NCBI RefSeq assembly: GCF_027105095.1
Contig: NZ_CP114278.1
Location: 1,984,001 to 2,048,000 of the forward strand
Direction of reading: 5' to 3'
DNA length: 64,000 nucleotides
DNA from: Brevundimonas vesicularis
GTDB lineage: Bacteria; Pseudomonadota; Alphaproteobacteria; Caulobacterales; Caulobacteraceae
The translations under genes were made by a program, and so were the position numbers. Positions 26,437-35,209 of this stretch are shown here, piece by piece. Numbering within the stretch: position 1 is the stretch's first letter; every line of letters begins with the position of its first letter. The notes under the pieces were generated by a model, which was not told where the DNA came from, did no database searches, and saw only the letters and a list, made by a program, of their open reading frames with translations.

Positions 26437-27850
26437 GACCTCACCTTCTTCGACTGTCGTCACCCGCTTCGCCCCCTCGCCGACAGGCTATCTGCATATC
26501 GGCGGGGCGAGAACCGCTTTGTTCAACTGGCTGTACGCCAAGAGACACGCTGGACGTTTCCTGATCCGGGTCGAAGACACCGACCGTGAACGCTCGACCG
26601 ATGAGGCGGTGAAGGCCATTTTCGACGGCCTAAGCTGGCTGGAGCTGTTCGCCGACGACGAGCCGGTGTTCCAATTCAGCCGGGCCGATCGTCACCGCGA
26701 GGTGGTCGATCAACTGCTCGAAACCGGCCACGCCTACCGCGACTTTACCTCGGCCGAGGAGACCGGTCGTCTGCGCGATGAGGCCAAGGCGGAGAAGCGC
26801 ACTTTCGAATCGCCCTGGCGCGACCGTGAGCCGACCGTGGACGATCTGGCCCTGCCGCACGTCGTGCGCTTCCGTCGGCCAAAGGCGACGACGGTCACGG
26901 TGGCCGATGAGGTCCAAGGCGACGTGAACTGGTCGACCGACGACCTGGACGATCTGGTTCTGATGCGTTCGGACGGCGCGCCGACCTATAATCTCGCCGT
27001 CGTCGTGGACGACCACGACATGGGGGTGACCCACGTCATTCGCGGCGACGACCATCTGAATAACGCCGCGCGACAGAGCCTGATCTACGGTGCGCTGGGC
27101 TGGACGCGTCCGACCTTTGCCCACATCCCCCTGATCCACGGCCCGGACGGCGCCAAACTGTCGAAGCGTCACGGCGCCCAGGCGGTGCATGAATACGCGG
27201 AGATGGGCTACTTGCCCGAGGCCATGCGCAACTATCTGGCCCGTCTCGGCTGGGCGCACGGCGACGACGAACTGTTCAGCGACGCCCAGGCCATCGAATG
27301 GTTCGACCTCGCCGGCATCGGCAAGGCGCCGGCCCGCCTGGACTTCGACAAGCTGGCCCATGTCAATTCGCACTGGCTGCGTCTGGCCGACGACGAGCGG
27401 CTCGCCAAGCTGACGCTGGATGCGCACCTGCAGAAGGGCCACGCCCTCGCAGAGGCGGACGAAGCCCGGCTTCAGCGCTCCATGCCTTTCGTCAAGGATC
27501 GCGCCAAGACGATCCTCGATCTGGCCGATCAAACCGCTTTCGTACTGAAATCTCGCCCGCTGACGCTGGACAACAAGGCGAAGGCGCTACTGTCGGGTGA
27601 AACCTTGGAGCGCCTCACCCGTCTGCGCGAACGGCTGTCCCTGTTCCAATCCTGGGATGTTTTTGCGCTGGAAGCCGAGCTCAAGGCCTTTGCGGAATCC
27701 GAGGGCGTCGGGTTCGGAAAAATCGGCCCGCCGATGCGCGCAGCGCTTACCGCAGGGTCAACATCACCTGATATTGCACGAACTTTGTCGGCTCTTGGGC
27801 GAGACGAAAGTCTCGGGCGCTTGGATGATGCGCTGCAACAGACTAAGTGA
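26435..27850 (+). CDS. gltX: Glutamate--tRNA ligase
   Basis: A 471-aa class I aminoacyl-tRNA synthetase. The HIGH-like motif is in RFAPSPTGYLHIGGARTALFNW, and the KMSKS-like motif in DGAKLSKRHGAQAV; FLIRVEDTDRERS is the conserved Glu/ATP-site segment. The start at 26435 ([18 protein letters not shown]) is typical of the family, although no good Shine-Dalgarno is visible (ggacccctccccc), so its mRNA may be leaderless or have a very short leader. Many alphaproteobacteria have two GltX paralogues; I cannot tell which specificity this has. gltA follows after 66 bases. Confidence 0.95.
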   Translation: MTSPSSTVVTRFAPSPTGYLHIGGARTALFNWLYAKRHAGRFLIRVEDTDRERSTDEAVKAIFDGLSWLELFADDEPVFQFSRADRHREVVDQLLETGHAYRDFTSAEETGRLRDEAKAEKRTFESPWRDREPTVDDLALPHVVRFRRPKATTVTVADEVQGDVNWSTDDLDDLVLMRSDGAPTYNLAVVVDDHDMGVTHVIRGDDHLNNAARQSLIYGALGWTRPTFAHIPLIHGPDGAKLSKRHGAQAVHEYAEMGYLPEAMRNYLARLGWAHGDDELFSDAQAIEWFDLAGIGKAPARLDFDKLAHVNSHWLRLADDERLAKLTLDAHLQKGHALAEADEARLQRSMPFVKDRAKTILDLADQTAFVLKSRPLTLDNKAKALLSGETLERLTRLRERLSLFQSWDVFALEAELKAFAESEGVGFGKIGPPMRAALTAGSTSPDIARTLSALGRDESLGRLDDALQQTK

Positions 27851-27916
27851 TCACCCACAAACCAAAAAGCGGCCGACGCCTCCCCGCGCCTGGACGTGTG
27901 ATGCAAAGGGGCATTC

Positions 27917-29218
27917 ATGACTGAACAAGCCAAACCCGCCGGCTCGGCGACCCTGTCCTTCGAGGACAAGACGATCGAGTTGCCGGTCCTTTCGGGCTCC
28001 ACCGGCCCGGACGTCATCGACATCCGCAAACTGTATGCGGGAACGGGGGCCTTCACCTTCGATCCCGGCTTCACCTCGACGGCGGCCTGTGAATCGGCTC
28101 TGACCTATATCGACGGCGACGCCGGCGTACTGCTGCATCGCGGCTATCCGATCGACCAGCTGGCGTCGAAGTCGAACTTCCTGGAAGTCTGCCACCTGCT
28201 GCTGCACGGCGAACTGCCGACCGCCGCTCAATTCGAGAAGTTCGAAAACAGCATCACCACGCATACGATGCTGCACGCCCAGTTCGACCGCTTCTTCGAG
28301 GGCTTCCGCCGTGACGCCCACCCGATGTCGATCATGGTCGGCACCGTCGGCGCCTTGTCGGCCTTCTATCACGACAGCCTGGACATCCATGATCCGGTGC
28401 AACGCGACATTTCGGCCATCCGCCTGATCGCCAAGATGCCGACCATCGCGGCCCGCGCTTACAAATACCACGTCGGCCAGCCCTTCATCTCGCCGCGCAA
28501 CGACCTCTCGTACGCTGAAAACTTCCTGCGCATGTGCTTCGCAGTGCCGGCCGAAGACTATCATGTCGATCCGGCCTTGGTTCGCGCCATGGACCGCATC
28601 TTCACCCTGCACGCCGACCACGAACAGAACGCCTCGACCTCGACCGTGCGCCTGGCCGGTTCGTCGGGCGCCAATCCGTTCGCCTGTATCGCCGCCGGCA
28701 TCGCCTGCCTCTGGGGCCCGTCGCACGGCGGCGCCAACGAAGAGGCGCTGAACATGCTCAAGGAAATCGGCACGCCCGACAAGATTCCTGAGTTCATTCA
28801 GGGCGTGAAGGATCGCAAGTACAAGCTGATGGGCTTCGGTCACCGCGTGTACAAGAACTACGATCCGCGCGCCAAGGTCATGCAGCAGTCGGCCTATGAA
28901 GTGCTGGCCGCCACCGGCCGCGAGAACGATCCGCTGTTCCTGGTCGCCAAGGAGCTGGAGAAGGTCGCCCTGTCGGACGAATACTTCACCTCGCGCAAGC
29001 TGTTCCCGAACGTCGACTTCTATTCCGGCATCACCCTGTCGGCGATGGGCTTCCCGACCACCATGTTCACCGTCCTGTTCGCCCTGGCCCGCACCGTGGG
29101 CTGGATCGCTCAGTGGCAGGAAATGATGGCCGATCCGTCGCAGAAGATCGGTCGCCCGCGTCAGCTCTACACGGGTCCGACCCAGCGCGATTACGTGCCG
29201 ATCGAACAGCGCGGCTGA
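27917..29218 (+). CDS. gltA: Citrate synthase
   Basis: A 433-aa type II (hexameric Gram-negative type) citrate synthase condensing oxaloacetate and acetyl-CoA. Landmarks: [31 protein letters not shown], the active-site His region [48 protein letters not shown], and [24 protein letters not shown] precedes the ATG. A strong hairpin terminator follows the stop, so gltA ends its transcription unit. Confidence 0.97.
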   Translation: MTEQAKPAGSATLSFEDKTIELPVLSGSTGPDVIDIRKLYAGTGAFTFDPGFTSTAACESALTYIDGDAGVLLHRGYPIDQLASKSNFLEVCHLLLHGELPTAAQFEKFENSITTHTMLHAQFDRFFEGFRRDAHPMSIMVGTVGALSAFYHDSLDIHDPVQRDISAIRLIAKMPTIAARAYKYHVGQPFISPRNDLSYAENFLRMCFAVPAEDYHVDPALVRAMDRIFTLHADHEQNASTSTVRLAGSSGANPFACIAAGIACLWGPSHGGANEEALNMLKEIGTPDKIPEFIQGVKDRKYKLMGFGHRVYKNYDPRAKVMQQSAYEVLAATGRENDPLFLVAKELEKVALSDEYFTSRKLFPNVDFYSGITLSAMGFPTTMFTVLFALARTVGWIAQWQEMMADPSQKIGRPRQLYTGPTQRDYVPIEQRG

Positions 29219-29235
29219 TACGTAGGCTAAAATGC

Positions 29236-29266
29236 AAAACGCCGGGGAGACATCCCCGGCGTTTTT
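29236..29266. terminator. Bidirectional rho-independent terminator between gltA and the FUSC gene
   Basis: Perfect 13-bp stem AAAACGCCGGGGA / TCCCCGGCGTTTT with a GACA loop, followed by TTTTTCTTT on the plus strand and AAAA-flanked on the other side, located between two convergent genes. Confidence 0.9.
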
Positions 29267-29274
29267 CTTTGTCG

Positions 29275-30267
29275 TCAGACCAGCTTCAGATCCGCGAAAC
29301 GGGCAGCGAGGTCGTCCAGATCGCGGTGCATATGGGCCACGCCGATCGCGGCGGCGCCCAGAGCCACATCGTCGCCCTCGACGGCCATGGACAGCGCCAG
29401 GCTTTGGTCGATCGCGCCCATGGGCTGGGCGGCCCTGCCCTCAGACAGAGCCTTGAGTTGCTCCACCGCCCGCTCCGCGTCCTGCGACCAGGGATCCAGC
29501 CGTGCGCCTAAACCCTCGGCCTGGAAACCGCGGCCCAGGATGACGATGTCGCTGCGCACGCGCCAGAAGGCGCGGACGAGCGCAGCCCGGTCCGCCGTCT
29601 CGCGTTGCGGACCAGGCAGATCGATGACGTTCTTGGCCGCCTGACCCAGCGCATCCAGTCGTCGCTTCAGATCGGCATGACGGCGCGAAATCTCGGAGGC
29701 GTCCTCCGGGGCGGCCTTTGAAACCAAAGCCAACAGCCCCGCCGCTTCGCCCGCCGCCTCGCGCGCTTGAAGTTTGAACGACTGCCCGGCATGACGCGGA
29801 AACAGCGCCAGGATCGCCAGCACGCCGACGCCGCTGCCGACCAGGATTTCCATCACCCGATCCACCGCCAGGGACGCCGGCCCTTCCGCGCCCGTCCCGC
29901 CGGCGATGACGATGGTCGCCGTCACGGGCGCGACCTTCAGCCAAGGCCGCCCGGTTGCAAAGAAGGCCAGCAGCCCCGCCGAGATGGCGATGCTCAGCGC
30001 CATGCTCTCCAGGCCGGGCGGACGAAGGAAGACGAAAGCCGCCCCCGCCAGCGCCCCGGTCGCCGTGCCGATGGCCCGGTCGCGCGCAACGGTCAGGACG
30101 TCGCCGCCGACGCTCGCCTGGATGACGACGATGGCGGAAATCACGCTCCAGTATGGGTGCGGCAGGTTCAGCCAGGTCGCGAGATAGAGCGCAGCCATCG
30201 CGCCGACCGCCATCTGAAGCGCAGCGCGGACCTCGGCCCCACGTCGCGGACTGAGCGCCCGCGTCAT
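29275..30267 (-). CDS. FUSC family inner-membrane protein
   Basis: A 330-aa protein of the fusaric-acid-resistance-protein-like family. The N-terminal half has hydrophobic helices (ALQMAVGAMAALYLATWLNL, WSVISAIVVIQASVGGDVL, GTATGALAGAAFVFL, ALSIAISAGLLAFFATGRPW, VMEILVGSGVGVLAILALF) with the FUSC signature PYWSVISAIVVIQ. The C-terminal half is a soluble coiled-coil-like region rich in Ala, Arg and Glu. Relatives are AaeB/YccS-type proteins implicated in aromatic acid efflux, but this one is half-length. It starts two bases after the lpxB stop, so it is the last gene of the lipid A cluster. Confidence 0.78.
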   Translation of the reverse strand: MTRALSPRRGAEVRAALQMAVGAMAALYLATWLNLPHPYWSVISAIVVIQASVGGDVLTVARDRAIGTATGALAGAAFVFLRPPGLESMALSIAISAGLLAFFATGRPWLKVAPVTATIVIAGGTGAEGPASLAVDRVMEILVGSGVGVLAILALFPRHAGQSFKLQAREAAGEAAGLLALVSKAAPEDASEISRRHADLKRRLDALGQAAKNVIDLPGPQRETADRAALVRAFWRVRSDIVILGRGFQAEGLGARLDPWSQDAERAVEQLKALSEGRAAQPMGAIDQSLALSMAVEGDDVALGAAAIGVAHMHRDLDDLAARFADLKLV

Positions 30268-30269
30268 CG

Positions 30270-31439
30270 TCAGCGCGCCGACTTGGCAGCGATGACCCTG
30301 AGCACGGCTTCGGCAGCCAGTTCGGAGGGGTCTGGTCCTCCGCGTCCCATCAGGGCCAATGCCGCCGTCTGGCGACGCGCCTGTTCGGTCGCCAGGGCCG
30401 GGTCGGCCAACAGCCGCCCAACCGCCGCCGTCAGAATGGCCGGAGTCGCCTCGTGCTGGATAAACTCGGGCGCGATCCGGTCGTCCGCCGCGACATTAAA
30501 CAGGGTGATATGTTTGGCGGTCACGAACCGCTTCATCAGCTGATAGCTGAGCCCGTCGATCTTGTAGGCGATGACCATCGGCGCGCCCGCCAGCGCCAGT
30601 TCGGTCGACACGGTGCCGCTGGTGGCCAGGGCGACGGTCGCGGCGCGCATGGCGTCATACTTTTCGGCTTCTTCGACCAGGTGAACGCGGAAAGGCCAGG
30701 CGGCGACGCGGCCTGCAACATCGTGAGCCACCGTCCCCGCGGCGACCACGGCGACTTCCAGGCCGGGATTTGTGGTCTTCAGTTTCCTGACCGTCGCCTC
30801 ATAGACGGGGGCCATTCGAGTGATCTCACTGGGTCGGCTGCCGGGCAGCACCAAGAGAAGTTGCGCATCGGCGGCGATCCCACGACGCGCGCGGAACGCT
30901 GCGCCGTCCGCAGCATCCACGTTCATATGAAGCGCAGACGAGCCGACGACCGTCGTCGGCAGGCCCTCGCGCTCGAACCATGGCGCATCAAATCCATAGA
31001 GGGCCAGAAGATGATCGACTGCGCCCGCCAAGGTCTTGGCCCGGCCCGGCCGCGAGGCCCACACCTGAGGCCCGACGTATTTGATCAGCGGCAGGTCCGG
31101 GCGCGCGGCCCGGATCGCCTTGGCCACACGGATCGTGAAGCCCCAACTGTCGATCAGCACCACGGCGTCGGGCTTTTCCCGCTCGGCCAGCGCAGCCGTC
31201 TGCTCGACGCGCCGCTTGACCTTGCCGTAGGCGCGCAAGCCCTCGATCCAGCCCAGGATCGACAGTTCGGCGATATCGAAGGGGCTGACCACGCCTTCGG
31301 CCGCCATCTTGGGCCCGCCGACGCCGACAAAGGCCACATCGTCTCCTAACCGCACCTTCAACGCCCTGGCCAGACCGGCGCCCAACGCATCGCCCGAAGC
31401 CTCCGCCGCCACCAGCATGACCTTCAGCGGGCGGCTCAC
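30270..31439 (-). CDS. lpxB: Lipid-A-disaccharide synthase
   Basis: A 389-aa family 19 glycosyltransferase that joins UDP-2,3-diacylglucosamine and lipid X to form the lipid A disaccharide. Conserved parts: VMLVAAEASGDALGAGLARAL, VGVGGPKMAAEGV, VLIDSWGFTIRVAKAIRAARPDLPLIKYVGPQVWASRPGRAKTL, LVLPGSRPSEITRM and ATSGTVSTELALAGAPMVIAYK. It overlaps lpxI by four bases, consistent with sequential pathway steps encoded together. Confidence 0.96.
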   Translation of the reverse strand: MSRPLKVMLVAAEASGDALGAGLARALKVRLGDDVAFVGVGGPKMAAEGVVSPFDIAELSILGWIEGLRAYGKVKRRVEQTAALAEREKPDAVVLIDSWGFTIRVAKAIRAARPDLPLIKYVGPQVWASRPGRAKTLAGAVDHLLALYGFDAPWFEREGLPTTVVGSSALHMNVDAADGAAFRARRGIAADAQLLLVLPGSRPSEITRMAPVYEATVRKLKTTNPGLEVAVVAAGTVAHDVAGRVAAWPFRVHLVEEAEKYDAMRAATVALATSGTVSTELALAGAPMVIAYKIDGLSYQLMKRFVTAKHITLFNVAADDRIAPEFIQHEATPAILTAAVGRLLADPALATEQARRQTAALALMGRGGPDPSELAAEAVLRVIAAKSAR

Positions 31440-32275
31440 CGATCCTCACCCCAGACGAACAGGCCGAGACGGTTCGCTATCTCGACGATGGCGTCGCGAT
31501 CAATCAGGATCAAACGCCCGGCCACGCCGCCTATACCCGCCAGACCCGCCGCCGCCGCCATTTCGACGGTGCGCGGCCCGATCACGGGCATATCGACGCG
31601 CAGATCCTGGATCGGCTTGGGCGCCTTGCCGAGCGCGCCCTTGGGGTTGTCGGTGGTCCCGCGCAGATCGCTCGGCAGGTTGGCGACGCGGGTCAGCATG
31701 GCGTCCGTGCCTTCCTGCGCCTCAACCGCAAGAACCAGGCCAGCACAGACCACGGCGCCCTGCCCGATATCGAGTTCGCCTGATTTCTCGGCGACATGCA
31801 GCGCCTTCTTCAGATCGGCTAGCTGCTCCTCGGTCGGCGAGACGGCGCCCAAGGCGCCCGCGCCAAGCGTGTCGCCGCCCAGGATGTCGTCGGCGCCCTC
31901 GACGGCGAAGCCTTCGGCCTCGAACACCGACAGGATCTTGCGCAGTAGGGCGTCATCGCCTTTGGAGGCGGCGGCGACGATGCCCGGCAACAGGGTCGCC
32001 CCTTTGAAGTCAGGCTTTAGCGTCTTGAAATCCGGCCGATTGACGATGCCCGCCAGACACACGGTGGTGCAGCCCTCGGCCTTCAACGCCTTCAGGATCG
32101 CGCCGATCTGCGCCATGCCGAACTCGGCGCCGGGCCAGCGCGCTAGATGCTCATCCGCGAACCCCGCCAGACGGATCACGAAAACCGGCCGCCCGAGCAC
32201 GTCGCAACGCGCCGCCACGGCCGCCGGCAGATCGCCGCCGCCCGCGATCAGACCCAGCTTTCCAGCCGCGCTCAT
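31436..32275 (-). CDS. lpxI: UDP-2,3-diacylglucosamine pyrophosphatase LpxI
   Basis: A 279-aa DUF1009 family enzyme that hydrolyses UDP-2,3-diacylglucosamine to lipid X; it replaces LpxH in alphaproteobacteria and was first defined in Caulobacter. Recognisable segments are GKLGLIAGGGDLPAAVAARC, FGMAQIGAILKALKAEGCTTVCLAGIVNRPDF, and the C-terminal catalytic domain with RVDMPVIGPRTVEMAAAAGLAGIGGVAGRLILIDRD. I used the ATG at 32275, which overlaps the lpxA stop (ATGA); six codons upstream would also be open. Confidence 0.93.
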   Translation of the reverse strand: MSAAGKLGLIAGGGDLPAAVAARCDVLGRPVFVIRLAGFADEHLARWPGAEFGMAQIGAILKALKAEGCTTVCLAGIVNRPDFKTLKPDFKGATLLPGIVAAASKGDDALLRKILSVFEAEGFAVEGADDILGGDTLGAGALGAVSPTEEQLADLKKALHVAEKSGELDIGQGAVVCAGLVLAVEAQEGTDAMLTRVANLPSDLRGTTDNPKGALGKAPKPIQDLRVDMPVIGPRTVEMAAAAGLAGIGGVAGRLILIDRDAIVEIANRLGLFVWGEDR

Positions 32276-33060
32276 TCCGCGTTGGGCAGGCACAGCGGAC
32301 GCCGCCCGCCGTCGCGGATGAAGGCGATGATCTCCATGATCTCTGGCAGGTCGGCATAGAGTGCCGCCACGCCATCGATCCGACCGGCGAACTCGCCCTC
32401 ACCCTCAAACAGATCACGATAGGCCGCAAGCAGACGCCGCACCTGATCCTTGCCGTAGCCCTTGCGCTTCAGCCCGATCAAGTTGAGCCCACGCAGCCGC
32501 GCATGATTGCCCCAAGCCGAGCCATAGGGAATGACGTCGCGCGTCACCGCCGCCAGACCGCCGATGATCGCGCCTTGCCCAACGCGGCCGTTCTGGTGCA
32601 CTGCGCACAGTCCACCCAGGAACACCTTGTCCCCGACCTGAGCATGACCGCCAAGGGTCGCGTTGTTGGCCATGACCACATTGTCGCCGACGACGCAGTC
32701 GTGACCGACATGGGCGCCGGTCATGAACAGGTTGTTCGACCCCACGACCGTCACGCCCGTCCCCTGCGGCGTGCCTCGATTGAAGGTGCAGTGCTCGCGG
32801 ATCAGGTTATTCTCGCCGATCTCCAGCCGAACCGTCCCACCCTTGTAACCATTGTGCTGCGGATCGCCGCCAATGACGGCGAAGGGGTGAATGACCGTCC
32901 CGGCCCCGACCGTCGTGTCCTGCTGGACCACGACATGGCTGACCAGGCGCACACGGTCGCCCAGCACAACATTCGGCCCGACCGTGCACCAGGCGCCAAC
33001 CTCCACACCCTCGCCCAATGTCGCCATCGCGTCGATCATAGCGGTAGAATGAACGGTCAT
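32272..33060 (-). CDS. lpxA: Acyl-ACP--UDP-N-acetylglucosamine O-acyltransferase
   Basis: A 262-aa left-handed beta-helix acyltransferase that starts lipid A synthesis. Hexapeptide repeats run from residue 1 to about 190, the catalytic His is H120 in GAHVGHDCVVG, and the C-terminal helical domain holds RLRGLNLIGLKRKGY. The real start is the ATG at 33060; its A overlaps the last base of the fabZ stop, so fabZ-lpxA-lpxI-lpxB are tightly coupled. The reading frame is open far upstream, but that part is antisense-free fabZ out-of-frame sequence. Confidence 0.96.
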   Translation of the reverse strand: MTVHSTAMIDAMATLGEGVEVGAWCTVGPNVVLGDRVRLVSHVVVQQDTTVGAGTVIHPFAVIGGDPQHNGYKGGTVRLEIGENNLIREHCTFNRGTPQGTGVTVVGSNNLFMTGAHVGHDCVVGDNVVMANNATLGGHAQVGDKVFLGGLCAVHQNGRVGQGAIIGGLAAVTRDVIPYGSAWGNHARLRGLNLIGLKRKGYGKDQVRRLLAAYRDLFEGEGEFAGRIDGVAALYADLPEIMEIIAFIRDGGRRPLCLPNAE

Positions 33061-33548
33061 CAGGCCGCCGGCCCAGGCGCCGGAGCAGGCACAGTCACGA
33101 CCATCGCCATGAACTCGGCTTCGGCCGCCAGCTTGCCGTCGATGAAGGTCTCGCCCCGGAACTTGTAGGCGTCGCCCCGCGCGCGGATCACCTTGACCTC
33201 CATACGGAGCTGGTCGCCGGGCCGCGCGGGCTTTCTGAAGCGAACTCCGTCGATCGACATGAACATGATGACCTTGTCGGCCACGGCGACATCCAGCGTC
33301 TTGGACATCAGCAGGGCGCCGGTCTGGGCCATGGCCTCGACGATCAGCACGCCGGGCATGACCGGATCGATCGGGAAGTGCCCCTGGAAAAAGGGCTCGT
33401 TGTGGGTGACGTTCTTGATGCCGACGATCGACGTCGCGGGCGCGAAGTCTTCGGCCTTGTCCACCAGCAGGAAGGGATAACGGTGCGGCAGCCGCCGCAT
33501 CACCTCGGCGTAATCGATCTTGCCCTCGACGGCAGTCGTGTCGCTCAT
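33060..33548 (-). CDS. fabZ: 3-hydroxyacyl-[acyl-carrier-protein] dehydratase FabZ
   Basis: A 162-aa hot-dog-fold dehydratase of fatty acid elongation. The active-site pair is H57 and E71 in FQGHFPIDPVMPGVLIVEAMAQ; the N-terminal RRLPHRYPFLLVDK is the usual FabZ hallmark. The start is ATG 33548 (MSDTTAVEGKIDYAEVM). It lies two bases after the lpxD stop and overlaps lpxA by one base. Competition between FabZ and LpxA/LpxD for the same hydroxyacyl-ACP pool makes this clustering functionally meaningful. Confidence 0.96.
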   Translation of the reverse strand: MSDTTAVEGKIDYAEVMRRLPHRYPFLLVDKAEDFAPATSIVGIKNVTHNEPFFQGHFPIDPVMPGVLIVEAMAQTGALLMSKTLDVAVADKVIMFMSIDGVRFRKPARPGDQLRMEVKVIRARGDAYKFRGETFIDGKLAAEAEFMAMVVTVPAPAPGPAA

Positions 33549-33550
33549 CC

Positions 33551-34564
33551 CTACGATTCCTTTGGAGCCTTCTTGGATGAGGCCTGTTTGGCGAGCCAGA
33601 CCGTCTCGCGCAAGAACTGTCGGATCGGACGCGCCGGATAACCCGACCAAGTCTCGCCAGCGGGAACATCGGCCAGCACACCGGCCCCGGCCGCGACGCG
33701 CGCGCCCTCGCCGATGGTGATATGGTCTCCGATCCCCGCCTTGCCGCCGAAGATGACGTTGTCGCCCACGGTCACCGAGCCCGAGATGCCGGTATTGGCG
33801 ACCAGCAAACAGTTGCGGCCGATGACGCAGTTGTGGCCAACCATGACCAGATTATCGATCTTGGTGTTTTCGCCGATGACCGTGTCGTCATAGGCGCCAC
33901 GGTCGATGCACGAGTTGGCGCCCACCGTCACGCCGTCCTGAAGGATGACGCGGCCCAGTTGGGGAATATCCATGACCCCCGCCGCTGTCCCCGTGGCGCC
34001 GAAGCCCGCTTCGCCGATCCGGGCGCCGGCATACAGCTTCACCCGGTCGCCGATCAGCGCGAAGGCCACGCTGACGTTGGCGCCAATCACGCAATCCCGG
34101 CCGATTTGCACGCCAGGCGCGATGACGCTGTTGGCGCCAATGCGGGACCCTCGACCGACGCGGACGCCCTGCCCCAGGATCGCGCCAGGTTCGACCACGA
34201 CGCTGTCGTCCTCGCTTGCCTCGTCACAGGTGATCGCTTCGTCCAGAAGTATGGGCCGATGCAGCGCCAACGACGCCTTGGCCCAGGCGGCTTGAGGCGT
34301 GCGCGAGATGATGACGGCGGCGGACGACGGCGCGGCGTCCCTGGCCTCAGCCGGGACGATGACGCAGTCTGCCTGGGTCGTCGCCAGCGCGGCGGCGAAC
34401 TTGCGGTCGCCCAGAAACGCGATCGCGCCCCCATCCGCTGAGGACAGGGGCGCGACAGAGGCGATCATGCGATCCCCGCCCCGCTCGACCTCGCCGCCGA
34501 TCTTCGCCGCCAGATCGGCGACGCTGAGGGGCGACAGGGTTTCGAAAAAGCGGGGATCGGGCAT
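33551..34564 (-). CDS. lpxD: UDP-3-O-(3-hydroxyacyl)glucosamine N-acyltransferase
   Basis: A 337-aa acyltransferase catalysing the third step of lipid A synthesis. The N-terminal uridine-binding domain ([42 protein letters not shown]) is followed by left-handed beta-helix hexapeptides ([34 protein letters not shown]...) with the catalytic region [14 protein letters not shown]. The C-terminal extension includes [22 protein letters not shown]. It is seven bases from the OmpH/Skp gene and two bases from fabZ. Confidence 0.96.
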   Translation of the reverse strand: MPDPRFFETLSPLSVADLAAKIGGEVERGGDRMIASVAPLSSADGGAIAFLGDRKFAAALATTQADCVIVPAEARDAAPSSAAVIISRTPQAAWAKASLALHRPILLDEAITCDEASEDDSVVVEPGAILGQGVRVGRGSRIGANSVIAPGVQIGRDCVIGANVSVAFALIGDRVKLYAGARIGEAGFGATGTAAGVMDIPQLGRVILQDGVTVGANSCIDRGAYDDTVIGENTKIDNLVMVGHNCVIGRNCLLVANTGISGSVTVGDNVIFGGKAGIGDHITIGEGARVAAGAGVLADVPAGETWSGYPARPIRQFLRETVWLAKQASSKKAPKES

Positions 34565-34571
34565 CGACGAC

Positions 34572-35177
34572 TTAGTTGGCGGCGGCCGGTTGAGCCTGCG
34601 TCTGAGCCGGCACGGCCATACGGTTGAAGCTCAGGGTCGGCAGGGCCGTGTTCAGGCGCTGGATCGCCAGGTCAGTGACATCCATGGCCGGGTTCATCAT
34701 GAAGACGCTCTCGCGGTCCAGCAGCAGGCCGCAGCCCTTTTCCTGATACAGGGCGGTCAGGATCGGCGAGACGGCCTCGGTGATGGCCTGACGCTGCATG
34801 CCCAGGGTGTAGCGCAGCTCGTTTTCACGGGTGGCTTCCAGCTGTTGCGCCTCTTGCGCGCGCTGCTGCAGAGCCTGACGGCGCTGTTGCAGTTGGTCGG
34901 CCGGCAGGCTGGCGCCCGCCGACTGCAGCTGTTGGGCTTCGGTTTGGATCTGGGTTGCATACGGTTGCAGCTCGCCCTGAACTTCTTGGGCCAGCTGTTG
35001 CATGCGGGCTTCGACGGCCTGGCCTGCCGACGACTGGGCCAGCAGGCGCGCGTTGTAATACACGCAGACGCCGGGGATGACCGGGCCGGGATTGGCGGGC
35101 GCGCCGGCCTGTTGCGCCGAGGCGGCGGTCGCGATGAGCGAAGCAGCGGCGGTCGCCGCGATGATAAGAGCTTTCAT
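34572..35177 (-). CDS. OmpH/Skp family periplasmic chaperone
   Basis: A 201-aa protein with a signal peptide ([20 protein letters not shown]) followed by a [23 protein letters not shown] start of the Skp fold and a long Gln/Ala/Glu/Arg-rich coiled coil (about residues 55-125), matching the tentacles of Skp, then a compact end ([39 protein letters not shown]). Skp trimers hold unfolded outer-membrane proteins for the Bam machine, and the gene sits directly between bamA and lpxD, as in many Gram-negative bacteria. Confidence 0.9.
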   Translation of the reverse strand: MKALIIAATAAASLIATAASAQQAGAPANPGPVIPGVCVYYNARLLAQSSAGQAVEARMQQLAQEVQGELQPYATQIQTEAQQLQSAGASLPADQLQQRRQALQQRAQEAQQLEATRENELRYTLGMQRQAITEAVSPILTALYQEKGCGLLLDRESVFMMNPAMDVTDLAIQRLNTALPTLSFNRMAVPAQTQAQPAAAN

Positions 35178-35209
35178 GGTGTTTCCTCGTGCGGTCGAAA
35201 AAGCCGCGA

